Shown here in pieces: positions 56,935-64,000 of a stretch of DNA of 64,000 nt. Made by a program: the position numbers and the translations under genes. The notes beneath the pieces were generated by a model that worked only from the letters and a program-made list of their open reading frames with translations, did not search any database and was not told the DNA's origin. Source of the DNA: Chrysiogenes arsenatis DSM 11915 (GTDB lineage Bacteria > Chrysiogenota > Chrysiogenetes > Chrysiogenales > Chrysiogenaceae); contig NZ_AWNK01000007.1 of NCBI RefSeq assembly GCF_000469585.1, forward strand, positions 147,348 to 211,347. The letters run 5' to 3'. The first letter of the stretch is position 1, and the number at the start of each line of letters is the position of its first letter.

Positions 56935-58350
56935 TTAGTACGCGTAGTACATCTTGAATTCGTATGGGTGTGGGCGAAGTGAGAGCGGCTTGATTTCGTT
57001 CTCGCGCTTGTATTCAATCCATGTTTCGATAACGTCAGGAGTGAATACATCACCCTTGAGTAAGAAGTCATGGTCGGCTTCGAGAGCGTCAAGTGCTTCG
57101 CTTAGGCTGCCTGGCATAGATGGAATAGTTGACAATTCAACTGGGTCAAGATCGTAGATGTTTTTGTCAAGCGGCTCGCCTGGGCTGATTTTATTCTCAA
57201 TCCCGTCGAGGCCAGCCATCAGCATGGCACTGAAGGCGAGGTATGGGTTAGCGAGTGGATCAGGGAAGCGCACTTCTATCCGCTTCGCTTTTGGTGAAGT
57301 CGCAATTGGAATCCGGATAGCAGCGGAGCGGTTGCGTGAGCTGTACGCCAGCTTGTTTGGTGCTTCGAATCCTGGAACAAGGCGCTTGTAAGAGTTCGTG
57401 GTGCAGTTTGTGAAGGCAGCCAGTGCATTCGCATGTTTGATGATGCCGCCGAGGTACCAGAGAGCTTCTTGACTGAGGCCAGCATAGCCGTTGCCGCCGA
57501 AGAGTGGTTGACCGTTTTTCCAGATTGACTGGTGACAGTGCATGCCGGAGCCGTTGTCTCCAAACAGTGGCTTTGGCATGAAAGTAACGGTTTTATTGTT
57601 TTGAATAGCAACGTTGCGTACAACGTACTTATACATTTGTACGATATCAGCTTGGCGCAGGAGGCCGTCAAAGCGCACGTCAATTTCGCACTGTCCGGCA
57701 GTTGCTACTTCGTGGTGGTGAGCTTCTACGTTGATGCCGATGGCTTGCATTTGCTCAACCATTTGGCAGCGAAGGTCGTGGAGTGAGTCTACTGGGGGAA
57801 CTGGGAAGTAGCCGCCTTTAATGCCTGGCTTGTACTGGAGGTTCGGCATTTCGTCAGCGCCAGTATTCCAAGAGCCTTCCTGAGAGTCGAGGAAGTAGAA
57901 AGACTGCTGTTCGGATGAGTCGAAACGAACATCGTCAAATATGAAGAATTCGGGCTCTGGGCCAAAGTAAGCTTGGTCGCCTATGCCGGTTTGTCTGAGA
58001 AATTTCACGGCTTTTTCAGCGATAAAGCGTGGGTCACGCGTGTATTTTTCGGTGGTGATCGGATCGACAATATCGCAGCAGAAGACAACAGTTTTGCGAC
58101 GGAAGAATGGGTCGACGAAGGCTGAGGTGACGTCTGGAACAAATGTCATGTCGGAACTATGGATTTCGCACCAGCCGCGAATTGATGATCCGTCAAAGCC
58201 TAGGCCGACTTCAAGGATGTTCTCGTCAACGTGTGCAGCTGGGATTGTGATATGCTGCCAAGTTCCCATAAGGTCGGTAAAGCGGAAATCAACAGACGCC
58301 ACGCCTTCGTTGCGGATATAGCTGGCGGCTTCATCAATCGTCTTGAACAT
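56935..58350 (-). CDS. glnA: Glutamine synthetase type I
   Basis: 471 residues, dodecameric GSI. Makes glutamine from glutamate, ammonia and ATP. Seen: latch loop (VEAHHHEVATAGQCEIDVRF), MPKPLFGDNGSGMHCHQSIW, NSYKRLVPGFEAP and, near residue 398, KNIYDLDP with the tyrosine that is adenylylated in GSI-beta enzymes. It lies 55 bp after glnB on the same strand, so it is likely transcribed from the sigma-54 promoter in front of glnB. Confidence 0.97.
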   Translation of the reverse strand: MFKTIDEAASYIRNEGVASVDFRFTDLMGTWQHITIPAAHVDENILEVGLGFDGSSIRGWCEIHSSDMTFVPDVTSAFVDPFFRRKTVVFCCDIVDPITTEKYTRDPRFIAEKAVKFLRQTGIGDQAYFGPEPEFFIFDDVRFDSSEQQSFYFLDSQEGSWNTGADEMPNLQYKPGIKGGYFPVPPVDSLHDLRCQMVEQMQAIGINVEAHHHEVATAGQCEIDVRFDGLLRQADIVQMYKYVVRNVAIQNNKTVTFMPKPLFGDNGSGMHCHQSIWKNGQPLFGGNGYAGLSQEALWYLGGIIKHANALAAFTNCTTNSYKRLVPGFEAPNKLAYSSRNRSAAIRIPIATSPKAKRIEVRFPDPLANPYLAFSAMLMAGLDGIENKISPGEPLDKNIYDLDPVELSTIPSMPGSLSEALDALEADHDFLLKGDVFTPDVIETWIEYKRENEIKPLSLRPHPYEFKMYYAY

Positions 58351-58405
58351 GTGTCACCTCGTAGTATTTAATGGAAATGCTAAATAGTAGTTTTGGGCTG
58401 TGAGT

Positions 58406-58804
<399 letters not shown>

Positions 58805-58813
58805 TTAAAGGTA

Positions 58814-58840
58814 TAGGTTATGTTTAGGTTTACATAGGTT
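58814..58840. repeat. Three phased TAGGTT repeats upstream of the glnB promoter
   Basis: TAGGTT at 58814, 58825 and 58835 (steps of 11 and 10 bp, one helical turn), beginning 13 bp upstream of the -24 box. The phasing suggests a regulator-binding array. Confidence 0.45.
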
Positions 58841-59340
58841 TTACTGAGTTGACATCTTGGTTTCTCTCTATTTTTTGTGCAAAAAGATAAATCACATTTC
58901 ATATTTTAAGGCACAAGAGTGCCTAAGAATGAGGCAGATAGTGCGAATCGTTTTTGTGTTTAACAAGGTGGCGGTTTCGTAGGTTTGATGAAATGTAGAG
59001 GAGTGAAATTAATACTATCATCTTATGTTTTATTTTCATTTATAGTTGATTAAAGTATTGTTAATAATGGTGTAAGCAATGGTTTATCTCGTGCGTAGTT
59101 ATGCTTTATGAACCATAATGAACTATTGTTATGAGAATTTTTTTAATGCAATATTGATTTTTATAATGTATTTTAGCACTCTGTTTTAAAGCAGCAAGTC
59201 TCATTTTTAGAATAAATTATAAGTGATTATCTGCACAATCAGTTTTGATTTGCTTAGGTTAAATCATTTATAGTTTGTTTTTAGCATTTGAAGACTTTTT
59301 ACTGCAGTTCGTAGGGAATTACTGCCTGAATGCGGAAATA
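58841..59340. other. AT-rich intergenic stretch between glnB and the MarR-type gene
   Basis: About 500 bp with no credible gene. Markedly more AT-rich than the rest of the window. It holds a small perfect hairpin AGGCAC-AAGA-GTGCCT (58909-58924) and a candidate plus-strand promoter TTGATT (59245-59250), 18 bp, TATAGT (59269-59274) for the regulator gene. Confidence 0.5.
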
Positions 59341-59357
59341 TAACGAGGAGGTGTTGC

Positions 59358-59801
59358 ATGCGGCCGGAGTTTCCCCTTACCCTATATTGGAATTTGGGTG
59401 TTGTGTTGCGAGATTTAAAGCACGTTGATTCAGAGTTTTTACGTACTTTCGATGTAGGCCCAGCGCAGTTTAAGGTTTTGTATTACATCAACTCATGCCG
59501 GAATGGGGCGAACCTGAAGGAAATTGCGCAACTCATGGACGTTTCTCCAAGTAACGCAAGTCGCTTGGTCGAGAAGTTGGTTCAGAAAGAGTGGGCAGAT
59601 CGGGTTGTTTCGCCGGAAAGTAAGCGCGAAATAATCGTGAAAATTACTCGTGAAGGAAAGCGGATGCTGCGCAAACTCGCACCAGAACAGCGACGTGTAA
59701 TGCAGAATTATTTACATTCGCGCACGTCTGGTGATCAGCTGGAGAAGTTAAATGGACTTTTACAGTTGATTATGAAGGATGAGGTGGTAACCGAGGCGTA
59801 A
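59358..59801 (+). CDS. MarR-family transcriptional regulator
   Basis: 147 residues. Winged helix-turn-helix: AQFKVLYYINSCRNGANLKEIAQLM, recognition helix VSPSNASRLVEKLVQKEW, and the wing RVVSPESKREIIVKITREGKRML with the conserved D/E-R-like turn. MarR dimers usually repress neighbouring genes until a ligand binds. GAGGAGGTG lies just upstream. Its target is not evident; glnB is divergent about 600 bp away and dedA follows 83 bp downstream. Confidence 0.85.
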   Translation: MRPEFPLTLYWNLGVVLRDLKHVDSEFLRTFDVGPAQFKVLYYINSCRNGANLKEIAQLMDVSPSNASRLVEKLVQKEWADRVVSPESKREIIVKITREGKRMLRKLAPEQRRVMQNYLHSRTSGDQLEKLNGLLQLIMKDEVVTEA

Positions 59802-59884
59802 GCAGGTGTTTTCTGCTTTACCCATAATGGGCTTTACGGTAGCATCTGCCAATCACATGTACGTTTTTAAGGCAGGTGTGGAAT

Positions 59885-60502
59885 ATGCTTCAGTCAATGG
59901 TTGATTTTCTTCTCAGCACCATCGGCACCCTTGGGTACGGTGGTGTTGTTGCGTTGATGTTTTTGGAATCCTCATTTTTCCCCTTTCCAAGCGAAGTGGT
60001 GGTGCCGCCGGCGGCTTACCTTGCGGCACGCGGAGAAATGCACCTTGGTTTAGTCATACTCTGTGGTACGGGCGGAAGTTTGCTGGGTGGATTATTTAAC
60101 TATTGGATTGCTATGCGTTATGGGCGTCCTTTTTTTGAGCGTTACGGCCGTTATTTTTTTGTAAAACCAGCGCATCTTGATCGTGCCGAGCAGTATTTTC
60201 AGCGTCATGGGCACATCAGTACGTTTATTGGTCGACTGATTCCAGGCGTGCGGCAGTATATTTCGCTTCCTGCTGGAATCGCGCGGATGAATCTCTTACT
60301 TTTTGCTTTGTTTACCTCGCTTGGTGCAGGGATATGGGTCGTTATTCTGGCTTTGCTAGGTTATTGGTTGGGCAGTAATGAGGCACTCTTACATGAGTAT
60401 TTGCAGCAGGCGATTATTTCGCTTCTGATTCTGTGCACTCTATTGGGTGCGGGGTATTTTTTCTGGCAGCGCAAAAGGGCGTCACTTGACAAAAGTCAGT
60501 GA
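59885..60502 (+). CDS. DedA/SNARE-associated family membrane protein
   Basis: 205 residues, several membrane helices. DedA motifs: [22 protein letters not shown] and [20 protein letters not shown]. DedA proteins are linked to undecaprenyl-phosphate or phospholipid recycling and membrane-potential homeostasis. The ATG at 59885 is preferred; a GTG at 59876 is possible. The 3' end overlaps the proposed pabB start. Confidence 0.88.
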   Translation: MLQSMVDFLLSTIGTLGYGGVVALMFLESSFFPFPSEVVVPPAAYLAARGEMHLGLVILCGTGGSLLGGLFNYWIAMRYGRPFFERYGRYFFVKPAHLDRAEQYFQRHGHISTFIGRLIPGVRQYISLPAGIARMNLLLFALFTSLGAGIWVVILALLGYWLGSNEALLHEYLQQAIISLLILCTLLGAGYFFWQRKRASLDKSQ

Positions 60503-61466
60503 TCATTTTGCTCAAATGAATGCCTTTGGGGATGCGCGTGAGCCTTTTGTTTGTGTGGTTGATTTTACCGGTGCGGTAGGGCATGTTTTCCCGCTTGCAT
60601 CATTGCCCGCTACTGTTGCTATCGCTTGTGATGGCAGGCACTATGGTGTGTCGCATGCGCAGATGGCTGCCGCGGAAGGTGTTGCTGTTAGGGTGTCAAA
60701 TCCCCCTGCATATGATGAATATGCGAATCGCATAGCGTGTATCCATCAGGCAATGCGTCGTGGGGACACGTATCTTCTGAATTTTACCTGCCGTACGCCG
60801 GTAACGCTTCATGGCACGCTGGAGTCGGTTTTTTTTCACGCTGCTGCTCCTTTCCGTTTATTGTGGCGCAACCGTTTTGTCTGTTTCTCTCCCGAACGCT
60901 TTATCCGTATCGCGCACAACCAAATTGCTACCAGCCCGATGAAGGGGACGGTGGAGGCCTCTTTGCCTGACGCGTTGGGAACGCTTTTGAGGAATCCGAA
61001 GGAGCGTGCCGAGCACGTGATGGTCGTCGATTTACTGCGGAACGATCTTTCGCTGGTGGCGTCAAATGTGCGGGTAGATCGCTTTCGCTATGGGCATCAA
61101 ATAGTGGCTGGCGGGAGACATTTGTGGCAGACAAGCTCTGATATTGTCGGCACACTTACGGATTCATGGCACGGAAGTATAGGCACTATGCTGCAAAAGC
61201 TTTTGCCAGCGGGTTCAATTAGCGGTGCTCCGAAGCGCAAAACGGTAGAAATCATCCAGGCGTGTGAAACGTACGAGCGGGGATTCTATACCGGAATTTT
61301 TGGCGTGTATGATGGGGAAACGTTTGATTCTGCAGTAATGATACGTTTTCTGGAGCAGGATGGCGACGCGTACTTCTATAAAAGTGGTGGCGGCATTACA
61401 ATTGAAAGTGATCCAAGGCAGGAATATGAAGAGATGATCGGGAAAATATATGTCCCCGTGCTTTGA
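60486..61466 (+). CDS. pabB: Aminodeoxychorismate synthase component I (PabB-type)
   Basis: About 326 residues, only the chorismate-binding domain; the N-terminal tryptophan-binding-like domain of E. coli PabB (453 residues) is missing. Motifs: SPMKGTVEA (the Lys in place of the Ala of TrpE marks the PabB type), [50 protein letters not shown] and [18 protein letters not shown]. It makes aminodeoxychorismate for folate. TTG at 60486 has AAGGG upstream; ATG 60516 has none. Overlaps the next gene by 17 bp. Confidence 0.87.
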   Translation: MTKVSDHFAQMNAFGDAREPFVCVVDFTGAVGHVFPLASLPATVAIACDGRHYGVSHAQMAAAEGVAVRVSNPPAYDEYANRIACIHQAMRRGDTYLLNFTCRTPVTLHGTLESVFFHAAAPFRLLWRNRFVCFSPERFIRIAHNQIATSPMKGTVEASLPDALGTLLRNPKERAEHVMVVDLLRNDLSLVASNVRVDRFRYGHQIVAGGRHLWQTSSDIVGTLTDSWHGSIGTMLQKLLPAGSISGAPKRKTVEIIQACETYERGFYTGIFGVYDGETFDSAVMIRFLEQDGDAYFYKSGGGITIESDPRQEYEEMIGKIYVPVL

Positions 61467-62100
61467 AACGATTTTGGTTGTTGATGGTGTGCCGCAGCAC
61501 GTGGAGTATCATGTGGGCCGTATAGGGCGCACGTTGATGGAGTGTGGGTGCGGCATGCGCGATATGGCGGGCGCGGTCGCAGAAGCTCTCTCAAAAGTCT
61601 GTGGTAGTGCGACACAAGAGCGTTGTCGGCTGGAGTACGATGGTACGGGCATTCTTGGCGTTTATTGTCAGCCATATCGGCGTACATTGCCGTGTGCGAT
61701 TGTTCCTGTGGAGGGGAGCAGCATTGCTTATTGTTGTAAGTGGTGTGATCGTAGCGAGCTGGATGCGTTGCGGCGCCATGCGATTCAGCGTGGAGGAGAT
61801 GAGGCGTTGATTATTCGCAATGGTTTGGTGACCGATACGACCATTGCGAATGTCGCGTTTTGGGATGGTACGCGCTGGCTAACCCCAGAAATGCCACTTT
61901 TGTGCGGCACGACGCGTCAGCGGCTGCTTGAATCTGGTGGTGTTGTGGCGACTGAAATTCGAGTGAGTGATATTTCCCGGTTTTCAGCGGTTGCGCTCAT
62001 GAATGCACTGGTCGGTTTTGCTCCTTTGGATATTTCAACATGGCAGCGACTTCAGGAATCGAGTGTTTCCTGGGGGCGGCATGGTAATGATCTCTTCTGA
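61450..62100 (+). CDS. pabC: Class IV aminotransferase fold protein, probable aminodeoxychorismate lyase (PabC)
   Basis: 216 residues. PLP lysine in YCCKWCDRSELDAL (the family pattern KxxDRxxL), then DEALIIRNGLVTDTTIANVAFWDG and a TRQRLLE segment, all matching PabC/IlvE-type fold IV enzymes. Its 17-bp overlap with pabB supports a role in p-aminobenzoate formation. It is shorter than E. coli PabC (269). No PabA (glutaminase) gene is nearby. Confidence 0.82.
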   Translation: MSPCFETILVVDGVPQHVEYHVGRIGRTLMECGCGMRDMAGAVAEALSKVCGSATQERCRLEYDGTGILGVYCQPYRRTLPCAIVPVEGSSIAYCCKWCDRSELDALRRHAIQRGGDEALIIRNGLVTDTTIANVAFWDGTRWLTPEMPLLCGTTRQRLLESGGVVATEIRVSDISRFSAVALMNALVGFAPLDISTWQRLQESSVSWGRHGNDLF

Positions 62101-62206
62101 TAGAAAAGAAAAGTAATAAGACAACGTTTGATTTATCTGCTTATGTCCTATATAAGTCCCATATTGTTCAGTGACAACGAAAAATTGTCCGACATTGGAG
62201 AGCTTT

Positions 62207-63625
62207 ATGGATGTATTCTTTCCTCAAGAATTTCAAAATAGCAAATACCAAAATATGTTTGATACGTTAAGTGATCAGGAGCGCGGATTGCTGTATCAAG
62301 AGTTTCTTGGTGTAGCGTTGCGTCGTCGCTTTAAGCCGAAATCACTGCGGGATGGGTTGGCAAAAACGGATCGACGCCTGCGATTATCGGCATCGGTCTG
62401 GCGCCGGGATCGATCGGTTGTGTTGCATTACCTTCGCCTTGTCGTGCGGCACTACACTCTTGGCTCTACCATCATGCGGATTAAACGTTACTTTGGCCTC
62501 CAGCTTCCGCCACCTTCACCGGGCTGTATTCGCGATAGTGCTGCCATTGTTGTGGCGTTACTATTTTTAAATCGGCAGCGTGAAGTGCTTGATTTTCATT
62601 TGAAAATTGCTGCAGAGCAATTGCATCGTGAAAAGACGGGAAGTTTTTTCATTATGGCATTGATGGGTTTTTTGCTCGCTCGGACACTTTTTGATACGGT
62701 TGAGGTGGGCAATGCTCTTGATTCCTTGCGGTCGCAGATGATTCATGGGGAGACGCCGCTTGGTGCAGAAATGGAATTTAGTAATCTTGGACATCTGGCT
62801 CCCGCTGGTGCTCGCTGGCAAGGGTTGACGTGTTGGAAATCATGTCGCTCAGACGAGAAATTCCACAATATGCGTTTATATTATGATTTTCATCTCGATC
62901 ATGTGTGCTGGCGCTTGGGCGGGTATTTGGATCATCATGTGCGTTGGCGTAAATATGTGGCACTTCCATTTCTGCGAGTAGGCGGATTTTTCGAGTATAG
63001 TCTCGTGCGACTTGATTATGCGCGGAAACGAACGCTCCCTTTTACGACCGATACGGGATTACTGGCAACGGCGATTGAGTCATTGGTTGAATTTAGTGGC
63101 GACATCATGCCGTTTAGTCTGCATGTCAATATCGAAAAGAGGGCAACTGCATCGCTTGTGCCGTCACTCGATGATCTGAAAATTCTGTTTCTGCTCGGTG
63201 GCGACTTTCATGTCGATGAAAACGGCAGGATGATGGAGCGGAGAATGGGTCGCGATGAAATCCGTGGGATTATGTGTACACGTAATCATATGAGTGGCCG
63301 AGATAATCGCTTGCACGAGGTGGTTGAGTTTAGCTTCTTGCGTCTGCGCCGTGCTGGTGAGTATCTGTTGCCGCTGTCAACGCTCTTGCTGGTATTGCAG
63401 GGATACTTGCGTGTCTATGAAGTGACGGCAGGGACTATTGATACGCAAGCCGCTTTGGTGCAGTGGGCAGTTGAGCCAAGAAAGGTTGCGCCACAGTCGC
63501 TGGACGTGTTTTGTGAAAATATTCATGCTGGGCTTCGTGAAATAAATGCAGGGCACGACATTGAAGGGTGTATGGCCGCTTTGCGTCGTGCCCTCGAAAT
63601 CCGGCAGGGAATGCTGCCAGATTAA
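62207..63625 (+). CDS. Unknown protein with amidoligase/GCS-like motifs
   Basis: 472 residues, not recognised. Start at the ATG 62207 (GGAG 6 bp upstream); a GTG at 62171 is possible. No signal peptide or convincing membrane helix. The N-terminal ~180 residues are basic and helical. Near residues 185-200, TPLGAEMEFSNLG shows the G-x-E-x-E strand seen in amidoligases and glutamate-cysteine-ligase-fold enzymes, and about 110 residues later MPFSLHVNIE resembles their LHVxV strand. HLDHVCWRLGGYLDHHVRWR is His/Arg rich. The fold assignment is a guess from motif order. It follows pabC by 106 bp. Confidence 0.45.
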   Translation: MDVFFPQEFQNSKYQNMFDTLSDQERGLLYQEFLGVALRRRFKPKSLRDGLAKTDRRLRLSASVWRRDRSVVLHYLRLVVRHYTLGSTIMRIKRYFGLQLPPPSPGCIRDSAAIVVALLFLNRQREVLDFHLKIAAEQLHREKTGSFFIMALMGFLLARTLFDTVEVGNALDSLRSQMIHGETPLGAEMEFSNLGHLAPAGARWQGLTCWKSCRSDEKFHNMRLYYDFHLDHVCWRLGGYLDHHVRWRKYVALPFLRVGGFFEYSLVRLDYARKRTLPFTTDTGLLATAIESLVEFSGDIMPFSLHVNIEKRATASLVPSLDDLKILFLLGGDFHVDENGRMMERRMGRDEIRGIMCTRNHMSGRDNRLHEVVEFSFLRLRRAGEYLLPLSTLLLVLQGYLRVYEVTAGTIDTQAALVQWAVEPRKVAPQSLDVFCENIHAGLREINAGHDIEGCMAALRRALEIRQGMLPD

Positions 63626-63641
63626 TATGCGCTGGTGAGCG

Positions 63642-63863
63642 TTAGCGGGCGACGACTTCGGTCAGGATGTATCCTTCATCGTCAAGAACTTCTTCCAGTT
63701 CTTCTTGGGCTATTTCTTCGTCTGATTCGAAGGATGCCTTGCCGCTTGGGGCACTGACGCGTACGGCGCTCACGCCGTCAAAGTTCAGTAGAATTTCGCG
63801 GACGTGCTTTTCACAATTTGAACAACTCATACCTTCAATAGTTAACTGATAGCGAATGCTCAT
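63642..63863 (-). CDS. Heavy-metal-associated (HMA) domain protein, CopZ-like
   Basis: 73 residues. A single ferredoxin-like HMA domain with the metal-binding motif GMSCSNCEKHV (MxCxxC) at residues 11-21 and the usual beta-alpha-beta pattern. Carries Cu(I) or a similar ion to a pump or other partner. It is preceded 9 bp upstream by the end of another minus-strand gene, probably in the same transcript. Confidence 0.88.
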   Translation of the reverse strand: MSIRYQLTIEGMSCSNCEKHVREILLNFDGVSAVRVSAPSGKASFESDEEIAQEELEEVLDDEGYILTEVVAR

Positions 63864-63872
63864 CTCATTGAC

Positions 63873-64000
63873 CTATCCTTGGGTGTTTTTCATGTCCGCA
63901 TAAAACTCACGGACGTCTTTTATCTTGCCACAGTACATGGTGCCTTCTGGGCATATGCCGCGAACGCAACCAGGTCCTGATTCGCAGAAAATAGAGGGCG
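63873..64000 (-). CDS. C-terminal fragment of a cysteine-rich protein (runs off the window)
   Basis: The last 42 codons of a gene continuing beyond 64000, ending FCESGPGCVRGICPEGTMYC, then GKIKDVREFYADMKNTQG. Four cysteines in the visible tail suggest metal or Fe-S binding. Being upstream of the CopZ-like gene it may be part of a metal-handling operon. Family not identified. Confidence 0.5.
   Translation of the reverse strand, partial: PSIFCESGPGCVRGICPEGTMYCGKIKDVREFYADMKNTQG

Noticed and set aside
58814-58840. TAGGTT repeats as a CRISPR-like array
   Set aside because: Units are only 6 bp with 4-5 bp spacers; no cas genes are present in the window.

Overview
The window reads as a chromosomal segment of a Gram-negative, probably flagellated, anaerobic or microaerophilic bacterium of roughly 50% GC. 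The clues are an outer-membrane MipA/OmpV-type protein, a CheZ phosphatase, a 2-oxoacid:ferredoxin oxidoreductase, a sodium channel close to the Arcobacter type, and sigma-54 promoters on nitrogen genes. The gene mix makes me lean towards a Chrysiogenota/Deferribacterota-like lineage. That is inference from memory, not a search result.

Layout: 1-8 kb is one giant secreted modular protein. 8-15.5 kb is a minus-strand housekeeping run (tilS, hpt, ftsH and two ABC-F ATPases). 15.6-19.5 kb is an accessory island with an intact hipBA-like pair, an intact RelBE/ParDE-like pair, and wreckage: a type I restriction R-subunit N-terminus, an internally deleted GHKL-ATPase/nuclease-like gene, and an IS30 transposase tail. 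19.5-24.6 kb has a P-type cation ATPase behind a NavAb-like voltage-gated sodium channel, plus an SDR/DUF2867 protein. 24.8-29.5 kb encodes a two-gene biotin-dependent carboxylase. A tRNA-Leu(CAG) lies at 30 kb.

30-36 kb carries cheZ, a J-domain protein, a truncated division cluster (rsmH-ftsL-ftsI) and an HD-GYP phosphodiesterase. 36-42.6 kb carries ppk-ppx, two DppBC-type permease genes without visible partners, a MipA-like protein and wrbA. 42.6-45.4 kb is trkH/trkA. 45.6-48.2 kb is dnaX-ybaB-recR, in which dnaX has an A9 slippery run at the point expected for making a short gamma form. 48.3-51.6 kb is a two-gene 2-oxoacid:ferredoxin oxidoreductase with fused alpha and beta chains. 51.7-55.3 kb holds ychF, argB and asnS. 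55.4-58.8 kb is a nitrogen cluster (glnB-glnA, amtB) with a clear -24/-12 promoter in front of glnB and another in front of amtB. 59.3-64 kb holds a MarR-type regulator, a DedA protein, pabB-pabC, a large unknown protein with amidoligase-like motifs, a CopZ-like metallochaperone and the tail of a cysteine-rich protein.

I found no rRNA, CRISPR array or prophage. I do not see a complete, clearly new system. The best leads are the decayed GHKL/nuclease-like locus, the Nav-channel/P-type-ATPase gene pair with an altered M6 segment, the unknown protein next to pabBC, the dnaX A9 run, and a CheZ with FliM-like N-terminal peptides.
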